Origin: Diadema setosum
Lineage: Eukaryota; Echinodermata; Echinoidea; Diadematoida; Diadematidae
Assembly (NCBI RefSeq): GCF_964275005.1
Contig: NC_092686.1
Coordinates: forward strand, 49,215,627 to 49,279,626
DNA length: 64,000 bases
Reading direction: 5' to 3'
The notes beneath the pieces were generated by a model. It was given only the letters and a program-made list of their open reading frames with translations. It had not been told where the DNA came from and made no database searches. Positions 1 through 10,735 of this stretch are shown here, one piece after another. The first letter of the stretch is position 1. The number at the start of each line of letters is the position of its first letter. A program made the translations under genes and the position numbers.

Positions 1-22
1 ATACGCACATAATAATCATATC

Positions 23-425
23 ATGGCAACACCTCTGGATGAGCTCGATCTCGAAGTAAGAATGGATGCTCTAGAGGAAATGGTGATAGAGGAACTGAAA
101 AAATTCAGTGAGGAAAGGAAACGTCTTCTGGCTGAACTAAAAGATTTGAAAGATCAGCTTGAACGGAAAGTTCGTAAACGACCGATAGACACGGGTAGTG
201 ACGAAGGGGACGACGACGACGACGACGACGACGACGATGATGATGTAGGGGGCGGATTTGCTAAAATACCAACCTCATTGGCGCAGCTAAGTCCGGCTGT
301 GAAAACAAAAATTTCGAGCTTCACGGCATCGTCGTCATTCCAACCAGGACCTGGTGAAAAGATGCCTATTGTTCAACTGGCCTATTTTCGGTGGTGGACA
401 TCGAAAAACAAATCCAGTCTCACAG
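23..425 (+). CDS. Candidate coding exon, acidic coiled-coil protein (partial)
   Basis: I do not recognise this protein. The open frame reads on to 436, but a good splice donor (CAG then GTAGGA) ends the likely exon near 425, just before the frame closes. The frame is also open upstream to the window edge, so the first ATG at 23 is a guess and the exon may be internal. Seen in it: a heptad-like, charged helix at about residues 8-50 (repeated Glu, Leu, Lys), then a run of a dozen aspartates coded by GAC repeats (about residues 62-73), then a Ser/Pro-rich stretch. The Asp run is a triplet microsatellite, which weakens the case. It could be the first exon of a gene whose end is the exon-like block at 9162-9352 on the same strand, but nothing links them. 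No domain with a known function is visible. Confidence 0.35.
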
Positions 426-436
426 GTAGGACATAA

Positions 437-1076
437 TAATTTACGTTCAATCACTCGCTCCACTCAGCATATTAAAGGTTTTTGCTGCCAATTTCGCTCT
501 CATGTCATTCCATTTAATATTGGAACCATTCATTTTGACAAATTTTCTCAGGCGTCAGATAACCGCCATTCAAAATCGTTTTTCTTCGATTAAGTAAACT
601 GATTTTGCGATCGACATCGTAATATGCGCATTCTTCATTGAATGCGCATACATTTTACTTTTATGTTCATCTCTACCTGTCGCTATAGCTCGTTCCAAGT
701 ATTGGAATTTGCATATGGGCATTCAAATTAAACCTGTACAATGTTCATCAAAAGTTACATAACTCGTATTGCGCTTTAAATTGAATGTTAATAACGTGTA
801 CATGTGCATATATCATACGAGATGATGTGTGAACTTTAATAATAATAAGATCACAAATCAGAACGATTAAAACGAAAATAAAGAATATCGAATAAATGTC
901 ATAACTACAGTATGGCGATCAAATAAACTTATAATGAAGAAAAGTGAATATGAATAAAGCCATATGTGATGACAAGGAAAAATGAGGATTGTCATCCCAT
1001 GTGCAGAAAACCAAACAAGCCCTGGATGTTCAAATAGCGAATTGCTGATGAGATTTGAGATAAATAGTAGCTATTT
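437..1076. other. AT-rich non-coding stretch
   Basis: No credible reading frame, RNA gene or repeat was seen here. If 23-425 is an exon, this would be the start of its intron. Confidence 0.5.
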
Positions 1077-1078
1077 TA

Positions 1079-1945
1079 GCAGCGCTGTCAATGGCTGTAC
1101 TGCATTACCATGATGACCACAGTGCACTGCTCTGTCCTGATAGTGAAAAAATGTGCAAAGCCCTCCTGCAGCTTGTGTTTACTTTGATGTAGGAGAAATA
1201 AGGACTGCCTGACGAAACAAAGTCCTCTCACAGCTTTCAGCCAAAAATCATAAAGTGGGGAAAAAAAATCAGCTAGACGAGCTGATCTCGGGCAGCATAA
1301 TCAGCAGTCAACGGCAATTTCAATGTCCTGCTATTTTCGAGTTTTCAGGGTTTTTCTATGGCTCGGTCGTGACAGCGGAGTGGAGGTCGTGGTCAAGCTC
1401 ACTTCCTCTTCAGGGGTCAAAGAATTGATGCACATAAAGTCTCTGTCCAGTCTGGGGTCAGATTTTATTTTTAGCTGCCTGTCTTTAGGATGTGTCAATC
1501 AGACAGCAACTGGTATATTTCCCTGTCATCTTATCTGTTTTCATTCATACACACAATGAGATCTATTTGCCCTGAACTTGGAAGTAAAAACGACCCCAGA
1601 AACACTAAAGAGTGAGGGGTCAGTGGCGGTGTTCTCTCTATTGTCTGTGATAATGAGGCCCTGGGCCAAGAGGCACTTTATCAAAAGGTCAGCCAGAGCG
1701 GTCAACTGTCCTCTGTGGTGCTGCGCTGCATTGTGACATTTTGCAGTGCCCACTTCCACTGCCCATATATCACAATAAGAAACTGTACGAATACAATATC
1801 AGGCACCCATCCTAGTTTTAAACAGACTTTCCTCCTCATTTCCTAAATCAATGTAAATAGAAGCTTCAAGAGGGTTTTGCACTTTTTTCACTTTCAGGAC
1901 AGAGCAGTGCCCTGTGGTCACCATGGTAACGCAGTACAGCGCTGC
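1079..1945. mobile_element. MITE-like DNA element with ~100-140 bp imperfect terminal inverted repeats and TA flanks
   Basis: The left end (from GCAGCGCTG at 1079) and the reverse complement of the right end (to CAGCGCTGC at 1945) match for more than 100 bases, including the shared blocks TTACCATG, GACCACAG and CACTGCTCTGTCCTGA. The left arm carries about 10 extra bases after its first ten. TA stands immediately outside both ends, as expected for a TA-targeting element (Tc1/mariner type or similar). The ~600 bp interior has no transposase frame, so the element is non-autonomous. Family assignment beyond 'TA target' is not possible by eye. Confidence 0.7.
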
Positions 1946-1947
1946 TA

Positions 1948-3059
1948 CATCACATTCAATGATTAGCTATACATAAAATTACTGTTGCTTAATTATAAAC
2001 AATAACATGCATTACGAAATTGAATGCTCCATTGTGAAAATATCTTGGTTTTTTTTTTTTAAGTAATTGAAGGTGCTTGTTGAGCCCATCGCACTAATTC
2101 GAATGCGCAAACTTAGATTTCCACGCCCAAATACAAATGAATGCTTACATCCGAATTTGAAAACGAATTTGAAAGCATTTTTGACCAAATTCATTTCACC
2201 TTGAATGCACATACAATGAAAAAGAATGACGATTTTACGAAATTGGCTAGGAAAACCTATTAGCATATTGTTTTTAAATCCCATAGATAGAAACACCCAT
2301 GCCATACTATTTGAAATGTTGCGTGTATTTACATTGGTTTCTGTCCAAGTTTCTTTTATATTTACTTGCGTAACACACTATATCCCGTTTATGCTTCAAT
2401 AAATTTGCTATTATTTTATTCCCAGAAAGTCGTTATCCTTCTACAGGTTAGGACTTTTCCTTGTTTTTGTTCGTATTTTACAGACTAGCATACTGATAGC
2501 GAAATTGCCGGTATCATTTAAGCCAAGACTGGGCATATTCGTTTCAAGGTGTAGAACTGCCTTGAAACAGCGAATTATGTCATGATTTGTTCTGAGTATT
2601 TTGTCAAGAGCAAGAATAGCGTGTAGGATGAGATCATTGTGTAGTGGCTTTGCAAAGCTTTTAATCAAAGTAACTGGCCGCATCGTGCGTAATTTATAGA
2701 TGTGGGAAATCAAATTTACAAGTCTCGCGCCCCTCACTCATCCATTTAAGTTCCTCATTATATTTCTATTCCATAATGATTACTTTTTGGGGAGGTCCTG
2801 AGATTACCTTAAAATGATTGTCATCTCGGATAAACTCGTCTCATTTTATTGGTCCTATAAAAGTATCGTGATCCGCCTATACAAGGGATGACAGATTAAT
2901 ACAAGAAATGTTCCAGGAATTAACCAAGTTGTTTTGGACATCTAAACCACAAGTCATTAGAGGGGTCCATTGGGATAGTGGTCAAGACAGATGTGTGGCA
3001 GATTAGGAGACATTCGACGCCATCACCACTCAATATAAAACAAAAATTTTGCAGAAGTT
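1948..3059. other. Non-coding stretch
   Basis: Small open frames on the minus strand (for example around 2441-2737) have no recognisable motif, no splice context and ordinary AT-rich composition. No gene can be supported. Confidence 0.45.
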
Positions 3060-3335
3060 CCCTCCTGGAGTTTGGGATAATTTATCTGAATGTCAACACT
3101 TTGGGCTTTTAACATTGCCGCTTGCGTCCGACGATGAATGACTCACACTTCTGCCTTCTGGTTAATGTTGTGATTTCTTTAGCCAGTTCATTCGATTGTT
3201 TTGAGGAGGTACATGTAAAAAGGGCAATGACTGTCGTGGATCAAGAACCTGCTGGCAGAAGCTTTAACCTTGCACGTAACAGAATTGGGGAACTAGTCTG
3301 CAAATTTAGACCCAAGAGGGATATTCTGTCTAACC
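3060..3335 (+). repeat. Diverged dispersed repeat, copy A
   Basis: This stretch aligns in the same orientation with 7846-8095. Shared blocks include AACATTGCCGCTTGC, ACATGTAAAAAGGGCAATGA and GAACTAGTCTGCAAATT. Copy A has about 38 bases in the middle that copy B lacks, and copy B has about 16 that A lacks. No coding frame is shared, so this looks like an old interspersed non-coding element of unknown family. Confidence 0.65.
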
Positions 3336-3339
3336 CTAA

Positions 3340-4730
3340 CTCAATCGCAGAACTCTTATTCAAATTCGGTTAACTCTTGTACTTGGCATGTATCGAATGT
3401 CTTCACCTAAAGCACAACCTAACGTTTCATAATCATGAACTGAAGAAAATACTTAGGCATAAACTCATTAATTAATGAATAAACACTTGCAAGTATCACA
3501 CTGGATTATTCCACTGAAGGATTAGAATGCGATGTAAAAAATAATAATAATAACTCCTACAACCAGAATCTAAAGTATATAAAGTCGAAATATAATTACA
3601 TGTGGTATTGATAATCAATCAACAAAACAAAAAAAAAATATTCGACAGAAGGTTTTATCTGAATGACAACAGCATCACTATTTACAGCCGTCTAAACTCT
3701 TTTGTAGCATGAAGGTGGTGTCCACCAAAAAGTCACAAGCAACACTAATGAGAATCAGATCAACCTATGAACATGTTGAGGTAATTAAGAATCAAAACAA
3801 ATGTGAAATAATATCCTATCAAATTATCCCACACTACAACGCAATCACTTCCTGTAAGCATCTGAACATTGTTTAAACACAAATATCTTCTTTCATTTAG
3901 CATGAAACAAAATGATGCAAGCATGACTATCTTTGTCTTAAAACATCTTGCATTCCAAGTAATTATGTCAAAAGCATCTAACTGTGTGCAGTGTCTCATT
4001 CACTTGTACTAATGTTATTCTACATCATTCATATACACGAAATAAGCAGCTGCAATTTGCGTCATTAAAACGACAGCATCTTCATTAGACATAGGTCATA
4101 CCTGACCTAGGTAAATTGCTTATAAAGCGGTACATCTGTAGTATGCACTTAAACAAATACATCAAAATCAAACTGGATTCAGAGGAGTATCAAATCAAAG
4201 GGATATAGGCTTTACTTATTATTCTTTACTACACATCTGCTCCTAATATTGGGTCATCCTATCTTTTGGTTTCATTTTCCAAAATGATACTGATGCCTCA
4301 TACATTCGAGTCATTATCAGTAAAGCGTTACTTTACTTCAGGGAAACATGACTAAAGAGTATAGAAGCTCATGCACTAAGAGGGAACATTCTCCCGATTT
4401 TGCGTAGTACGCTTATGGGCAGGTCGTCATGTTAGGATGCAAACCGCTGGGTGATCGATAGAGGGCGTATTTCTGAGTCCGTTTCATTTCATGGGGCATA
4501 CAGGATAAGAGATGATTCAGGACCTCATTAGGGCATATAGAAGTAGAATTCCTGCCTAATCATGAAATAGAATTGAAGAATAATGTTTTAATCTTTCCAA
4601 TCTATAGTCCATCAATGTTCACCGGCTGATTTATGGCCGTATGCAAGCCTACTTGTGTCCAAAGCCAATTAGTGCTTATGTACAGAATGACGTTGGGTGC
4701 AGCTCAAGTATCGAGGGCATTTTCTCACCC
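3340..4730. other. Non-coding stretch
   Basis: AT-rich sequence with short A runs and scattered AAT trinucleotides. No supported gene, RNA or mobile element. Confidence 0.45.
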
Positions 4731-4734
4731 TCCT

Positions 4735-4892
4735 CCTCTCTCTCTCTCTCCCTCTGGTCTCCCTTATATCTCTTTCATCATCATCATCATCTTCTTCTTC
4801 TTTTTCTTCATCTTCTTTTCCTCTTTCTTTTTCTTCTTCTCCCCCTCTCCCTCCTCCTCCTCTCCCTCCTCCTCTTCCTTCTTCTATTTCTT
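4735..4892. repeat. Polypyrimidine (CT/TCT/CTC) low-complexity tract
   Basis: About 160 bases almost free of purines on the + strand, made of mixed TCT, TTC and CTC units. It generates open frames in all six phases (Ser/Phe/Leu- or Glu/Arg-rich), none of which is a credible gene. Such tracts can form triplex DNA in vitro. Confidence 0.8.
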
Positions 4893-5028
4893 CCACCTTC
4901 AGTTTGGGCCGTGAAAAGAATTTTAGTTCCATCATCATTTATGTTTTCAAGTCATCAGTGATTCTTTTTGTCGCATAGACTAATATTCCCATGATATTAT
5001 TCCGTGGAAAAGATAAAACATATCCGTA

Positions 5029-5096
5029 ATAAAATTTTTATGAATGATTCAATACTGATGGTATAAAATTTTTATGAATGATTCAATACTGATGGT
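5029..5096 (+). repeat. 34 bp unit repeated twice in tandem
   Basis: The unit containing ATGAATGATTCAATACTGAT appears twice with no differences visible, at 5029 and again 34 bases later. Confidence 0.8.
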
Positions 5097-5394
5097 AAGA
5101 GCAGACTTTTTTCACTTTTCCTTGCCAAGCTGACTTATGCATCAACTCTTTCTTATGACTAAAATACGATAAGGAAAATTCAATTTGTTATATTAAGAAA
5201 TTGCGTTCCTTAAATAGATTGTCTGGGGAGAATTATGGTACTGTATACCGATGGTTTATAGGCCTACCACAATTCCCTATGTATTTATTATTAAAAGAAG
5301 AGAACAACCGAAAAATATGAATAATGGAATCGATATTCATATCATTCCAATGATATTACAAAGGCGGGTCTACAGCCAACATGGCCCGGTAATA

Positions 5395-5412
5395 GAGAGA
5401 GAGAGAGAGATT

Positions 5413-5443
<31 letters not shown>

Positions 5444-5452
5444 AGGGAGACT
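5395..5452 (+). repeat. (GA)n microsatellite ending in a G run
   Basis: GAGA dinucleotides with one interruption, followed by about ten G and a short GGGA tail. Confidence 0.85.
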
Positions 5453-5818
5453 AATACAAAAAGCGTTTTGAGGGTACGTTTTAGTTAGGCCTGCATATTC
5501 TTTCATTAGTTAGCTCGAACTTTAAGGGACAACATTTTGGAAGAAAAATAGGCATTTCTTCAATTTTATATCATACTTTAGTAGAAATGATGCTTCTGTA
5601 TGATATCACAAGGTCCTACATACATTTGAAACCTTTTATGCCCTGTAAAAAGAAGAAAATGAAAGGGAGGCAGAATTTTCACCAAAAGGCCACTTGATAT
5701 ACGCTCCGGACGATCCAGCGGCTTGCAACCTAAAATGGCCGCCGTTGGGCTCTATTGCGTACTACGCGTACTACGCGTGCTACGCCCGTTGAAGTGTAAA
5801 ATCGGGAGAGTAAAGCCC

Positions 5819-5945
5819 ACGAGACCGACACCACACTTAAAAGGCCCACGAGACCGACGCTACGCATACAAGGCTCACGAGACCGACATTACGCAAAGAG
5901 GTTCACGAGACCGACACTTAGCAAAGATGGCCCAAGAGACCGACA
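5819..5945 (+). repeat. Left minisatellite arm, ~29 bp period
   Basis: Five units, each containing the core GAGACCGACA. The spacers between cores vary (ACATTACGCAAAGAGG, GCTACGCATACAAGG and similar). It is the inverted partner of 7555-7765. Confidence 0.8.
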
Positions 5946-6390
5946 GGATGAACAGCGCTACCTATAGACCAATAAATTGTACAGGGTGTCCTGATAATGG
6001 CATAAGGAAGTTTTGAGAGATGGAAAAAGAAGAGTTGCCAGGGTGTTACCCCATTAGTTGCCCCCACCGCTAGAAATGATCAGGATCTTTAATAATTGTG
6101 TTTGCGTGGTTGTGTGTTTGTGAAAAAAAAAATGAACAAAATTCAGTGAAAGCGTGCAACAAATCAAAGGTTCGCCTTAGGTACAATGATACATATATTT
6201 TTATGTGCTTGTTTATAACAATTCTTTATGAAATAGACATACCTTCACCTTCCTTTTTTTTTATTTTTTTAGGAGGTAGAGGAATTAATCCCCCAACGCC
6301 ATCCCTGTCCCTTTCCGCAAAACACAAATTATAATTTATGTGTACTAAAAAAACCCCCAAACAAACACTGCCTGTGCCTTTCCGGTTACA

Positions 6391-6661
6391 GCTCGTTATT
6401 CCGAAGGTTCGTTATTCCGAAGGCTCTTTAGTCCGAAGATTCGTTATTTCGAAGGTTCGTTTTTCCGAATTTCATCTTCGGATTAACAAATCTCCGGATT
6501 AACGAACCTTCGGAATAACGCCACAAATGTTCGGATTAACGAACCCCTTTTCATTTTCGGATTAACGAACCTCTAGGTATAGGGAATTTGTGTGTTTCGG
6601 ATTAACGAACCTTCGGATTAACGAATCTTCGGAATAGCGAACCTTCGGAATAACGAACAGC
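6391..6661. mobile_element. Foldback element built of TTCGTTATTCCGAAGG motifs
   Basis: The left half is made of tandem TTCGTTATTCCGAAGG-like units. The right half is the reverse complement (CCTTCGGAATAACGAA and CGGATTAACGAACC units). The two halves pair over about 60 bases at the ends and again around the centre, so the whole ~270 bp could fold into a long hairpin. No coding potential. It lies in the interior of the larger inverted-minisatellite element. Confidence 0.7.
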
Positions 6662-6880
6662 ACCCGCCTTGGCACCTAAAATAAATACACTTACTAGGGG
6701 AAAAATGAAATGCTTTCGACATTCATATAAATCAACTAAAAAAAAATCTTTCAAGCAGAGAAATAAAGTTTACAAGGAATTGTATTTCACAAAATGGTCT
6801 ATGTTGCAGTGCAGTCGTGATTTGCATGATCTGGACAGGGCGTAGTCACCTGCAAGGGTGATGATTTAGTGTAAAATGAA

Positions 6881-6881
6881 A

Positions 6882-6916
<35 letters not shown>
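6881..6916. repeat. A run followed by (TA)13
   Basis: Ten A then 13 TA dinucleotides; simple microsatellite. Confidence 0.9.
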
Positions 6917-6921
<5 letters not shown>

Positions 6922-7554
6922 ACGTAATCGTCTATTAAGGTAGCACTATAGGGATTCGGAAAAAAAACGAGATGCATCAATGAGAACAGCTATTGTAAAT
7001 CATTTCACGAAAAATGTACTGTTTAGAGGAGAATAACACAAGCCACAATTCGAGGTGAATCCCTGCGATATAAAACGTTTTAATCAGTTGTTGGTTATTA
7101 CATACATTATAGTTACAGAGAAAATTACATATAGATCTTACTCCAAAACGTCTAAGCAGGAGGGTAGGATATCTGATATAGCCTAAGTAACTAGTGAAAC
7201 GAGAAAGAGAAGAGGTAAAAAGTACATCCATCTTCTAGCTAAAAACTGGGAAAGCCTGTCAAAAATAGCACGATTGCATTATCAAAGCTCTAAAATTAAT
7301 CCATTCATCTTTCTTGTCCTCTTTTATTAATTCATTTGTGTTTTTGTCTTTTTTGTGGGGGGATGAAGAATACAATTCTATTTTTCTAATTACCCAAGAA
7401 GTATGTAGAAATACATGATGTCGTTCATATGTAGGCCTAGATGGTTACCATCTTTCACTTGATAGCGTGACGAAATTGCACCCACCAGTATGTTATTTTT
7501 CCGTTAATGGAACAGCCTGTACAGGTAATTGACATGTAGATGGCGCTGTATATC

Positions 7555-7765
7555 CTGTCGGTCTCGTGGGCTTTCTTTGTCTACTGTCGGTCTCGAGGGC
7601 TTTCTTTGCTTAGTGTCGGTCTCGTGAGCATTTATTGCTTAGTGTCGAACTCATGGGCTGTATGACTCCTGAGCCGTATAACTCGTGGGCTGTATGACTC
7701 ATGAACCTATTATTGATGTCGGCCTCGTGGACCGTATTATTCTTGGGTGTCGGTCTCGTTGGATG
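7555..7765 (-). repeat. Right minisatellite arm
   Basis: About seven degenerate units with the core TGTCGGTCTCGTGGG, the reverse complement of the left arm. The middle units have drifted (GTATAACTCGTGGGCTG and similar), so this arm is longer and more degenerate than the left one. Confidence 0.75.
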
Positions 7766-7845
7766 ACCCCGCTCTCCTCATCCACCTCCTCTATTATGGA
7801 TTTGTCATTCTGAAGTTCAGAAACATTTTCAATCTCAGTGGCAAA

Positions 7846-8095
7846 CCCTGCCATAGTTTGGGAAAATTTGTCTAAATATTAATACCTTAGGCATTTAACA
7901 TTGCCGCTTGCATCTGACGGTGGATGACTCACAATGGCTGTTTCTGGTTAATGTTATGATCACATCAGCCAGTTCATCCGAGCTGCGGTTCGGGTTTGTT
8001 TTGACGGGTTACATGTAAAAAGGGCAATGACTATCGAGGGTAATAGAATTGGTGAACTAGTCTGCAAATTCAGACACAAGAGGGGTATTTGTCTG
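7846..8095 (+). repeat. Diverged dispersed repeat, copy B
   Basis: Partner of 3060-3335 in the same orientation. It begins about 70 bases after the inverted-minisatellite element. Confidence 0.65.
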
Positions 8096-8621
8096 TCGCC
8101 TTACACATGGAAAGTAGAATATCTATCAAAATCAGACATTAGCAGTTTAGAAGTGTTAGTAACATTTTATGTAACATTACAATACCCCAAAATTGTCACC
8201 TCCGCATCATAACGTTTAGCTGGATGTGATGCTCTCTGCGAATACTTTATTGATATAGTGTTCTTAAAATTAAATTCAGAGAGAGTGACATTGAAAGAAT
8301 GGGATTATCAAATCTTATTTGTTGTCGTTATTGACAACTAAGCGCTGCTGCCCCTCTGGCCCCTGAAGAAATGATATACGTATAGTTTGCTAGGCATCAT
8401 CAAAATGTATCACTCTGTGATATCTTTGTATAGGATGATGCAGTGATCACACTGCAGTCTTTTCAGTATTTCACATTCTCCCCCCTCACCACCAATTCTT
8501 GAGATCAGACCAGATTGGAGAAAATTGCAAGACATTGCATTTTCCTGTGGTCAGTTGGTTTAACGTTTCCATAGCAATCATATTGGCATCGACAACCTGT
8601 ATCCTCTCGTCTTACTTTTTT

Positions 8622-8713
8622 GTCGTTGTTTTCTTATAATTAACTATGAATCGGTGGCAGTTCCATATGGAAAACTGCCTTTGATTCATAGTTAATAATA
8701 ACACAACAACGAC
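8622..8713. repeat. Near-perfect palindrome (hairpin), ~40 bp arms
   Basis: The left arm from GTCGTTGTT and the right arm ending AACAACGAC are reverse complements with a few mismatches. They share AATTAACTATGAATC/GATTCATAGTTAAT, and the centre is the self-complementary CCATATGG. It has the form of a very short MITE or a conserved hairpin, and no target duplication was recognised. Confidence 0.7.
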
Positions 8714-9161
8714 TACAGCAAGATGGGTGGATATTGATAGACAGCTAACCTTTTGACAAAGCCTCGTGGCTGAAGATTGAGACTAACTCGCCCAGCCGAG
8801 TACAAACGGGTGAACGCGAGTCCGACTGCGCCGCTCGGTCTCGGCTCCCTGCTTCCGCTGTTCGCAGTCTCACCGCATTAGGCGTATCGTTTGGCAAAGA
8901 CAGTAGCCTCTTCACCTCAGACGTTTAGCGTAATAGCAAGTGAAGGTCCTTGGTAACAGCAAATCTGCATCCTCCGCATAGATTATAGGCTAGTAGCGGT
9001 CAAGTCATTCAAGATTCTTCGGCTGTGATTGAGTAATGAAGCTGTAAACAAATTCGTACCTGGGATTTTTGAACGTATGAGAACTGGGCCAGTCGCATCA
9101 ATCCATGAATACACACGTTTAGTCGTGTTCTTTTTCTCTTCTCCTTCTCATGCCCATGCAG

Positions 9162-9352
9162 GTCGTAGTGACGTAACGACCCAATTGATCCACGATGGTA
9201 CCATAGACGGAGTGTGGACCAAGGATTGGAGGCCAGCGGGCATCAAAACGGACCTCCATTCCTATCTGCAGGAGAAGTTGAAGTCTACTATTAAAAGATA
9301 CAAAATTGAAAAAAGAAAGAAATCGTTGGTTTCCATGCTCAACCAAAATTAA
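9162..9352 (+). CDS. Candidate terminal coding exon of an unidentified gene
   Basis: A strong acceptor (polypyrimidine run then CCCATGCAG, ending at 9161) precedes 62 codons that read to a TAA at 9350-9352. The peptide carries VTTQLIHDGTIDGVW, then KDWRPAGIKTDLHSYLQ, then a basic helical tail rich in Lys and Arg. Composition is more gene-like than the surroundings: balanced amino acids, higher GC, and a frame that opens right at the acceptor. The exon would start in phase 1. I do not recognise the family. The frame is open upstream of the acceptor too, but that part is the polypyrimidine tract read as Phe/Ser and is unlikely to be coding. No upstream partner exon was identified with confidence; 23-425 is a possibility only because of its strand. 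Confidence 0.4.
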
Positions 9353-9576
9353 ATACCTTTCTTCCACTTGCAGACAAACCCAAATCCCAAAATTAGTTCC
9401 TCAATATAGTTCTGAAATGTGAGTTAGGGATACCAAGTACACAAATTGTGAACATAAGTGATAGCAGCAATGGTCTTAGAATAAACCGTTTACAGTTCTA
9501 TACGAACCTACACATATGCATCAAATGTGATAGCTCGAAGATTTCTTAAATCACTGCTCCGAATGGTAAACAATAC

Positions 9577-10735
9577 ATTTACGTTGATCGTATGTGCGTC
9601 AAAATATGACCCTATCCACCGCATGAATCCTCATTATGAACCTCATGGTGATTACAGTTAGCCTACATCTTCAATGATTGTCTCATTTTCTTATAAAATC
9701 CTACGTTATGTATTATGTAACATTTGTCAAGATAATCATTAGTAGTCTAAAACTTTGGTCAGTCATTATTGTGCTCATCTATATATTTATTGGAAACCTT
9801 TGCCCTGCTTCACGAAGAAAGTCCGAGGGTTAGGGTTAGTACACACCAATGGATCGGATCGTTGAAGATGGGTGCAGAAATTAAGGAATAAAGGACTCAA
9901 AATACGGCAAAGAAAAAATGGCTCACTTAGTCTTGTAGGATGTGTTCTCAATTGATTAACCAGTCAATCCGGGGAAGGAAGCTTGCTGAATGTTTCACTA
10001 ATTTAATTCTGCTCTTTTCGGGGATGTCTCTAAAATAATGTATTTTAGAATCAGTCACATGAACATCAAATTCCACGTATGAAGTAAGGACCAATTTGAA
10101 ATGAACGACCCAAGTTAACTGGTTAAGTTGACCATCTGTGCGTCAAAATAATGCCCCTATCTACAGCATAAGTCTTCATGGGGATTATAATAATATTATC
10201 CCACTCTTGTTAATGCGTGTCTCATTTTTGTAATGCCTGTACGCTATTTGTAATATCTGTCAAGATAATCATTAGTAGTGTAAAATGTTGGTCAGTCATA
10301 TGTTTATCTAGATATCTAAAACGTCTGTAAAGATTTACGAAGAAAATCAGAGGGTTAGGGTTAGTGCGCACCGATCGAACTGATGGTGGCAGATGGGTGC
10401 TGAAATGAAGAAATGTAATGGCTCGAAAATTGGAGAGAAAGAGAAAATGGCTGATTAAGTTTGTAGAATTTGCTCTCAAGTAATTCAGTGGCAAATCTAG
10501 ACGTATTCAGAAATCAAAAAGATATCGTCCGTTAACCATGCATAATGAATTGTCAATAAGCTTGATGAATAACTCACTAATTCTTCTCTCTTCGGGCTGT
10601 CTATAATGTATTACACGTTTTGCTGTTACTCTTGTCTTCTTTCCTTGGGAGAGGAATCAGTCACGTGAACGTCGAATTCCAAGTATGAGTTTAGGACCAA
10701 TTTTGAAATGTACATTTAGGTTACTCACATTCAAT
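9577..10735 (+). repeat. Diverged tandem duplication, period ~533-545 bp
   Basis: 9577-10121 and 10122-10735 align along most of their length. Shared blocks include GTCAAGATAATCATTAGTAG (9726 and 10259) and GAGGGTTAGGGTTAGT, plus GAATCAGTCAC and AGGACCAATTT near the ends. Many substitutions and small indels mean it is not recent. No reading frame is conserved between the two copies, so it is a non-coding segmental duplication. Confidence 0.75.

Larger units (their letters stand above)
5795..7775. mobile_element. ~2 kb element with inverted minisatellite ends
   Basis: The left end holds about five copies of a ~29 bp repeat centred on CACGAGACCGACA (5819-5945). The right end holds the same repeat in reverse complement (GTCGGTCTCGTG, 7555-7765). 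Inside the arrays the inversion continues for about 60 bases of unique sequence: GACAGGATGAACAGCGC on the left matches the reverse complement of GCGCTGTATATCCTGTC on the right. This architecture, with terminal inverted repeats built of tandem repeats, is that of foldback-type DNA transposons. The 1.5 kb interior has no transposase frame and contains a second foldback element (6391-6661). Exact outer boundaries and target duplication are not clear. Confidence 0.6.

Noticed and set aside
4633-4978. Several overlapping frames in both strands
   Set aside because: All arise from the polypyrimidine tract.
8760-8870. Structured RNA gene in the GC-rich patch
   Set aside because: GC-rich and locally pairing, but no recognisable RNA family or promoter element.
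9826-9840. Interstitial telomere at GGGTTAGGGTTAG (also at 10349)
   Set aside because: Two hexamers only, shared by the two copies of a local duplication; too short to mean anything.
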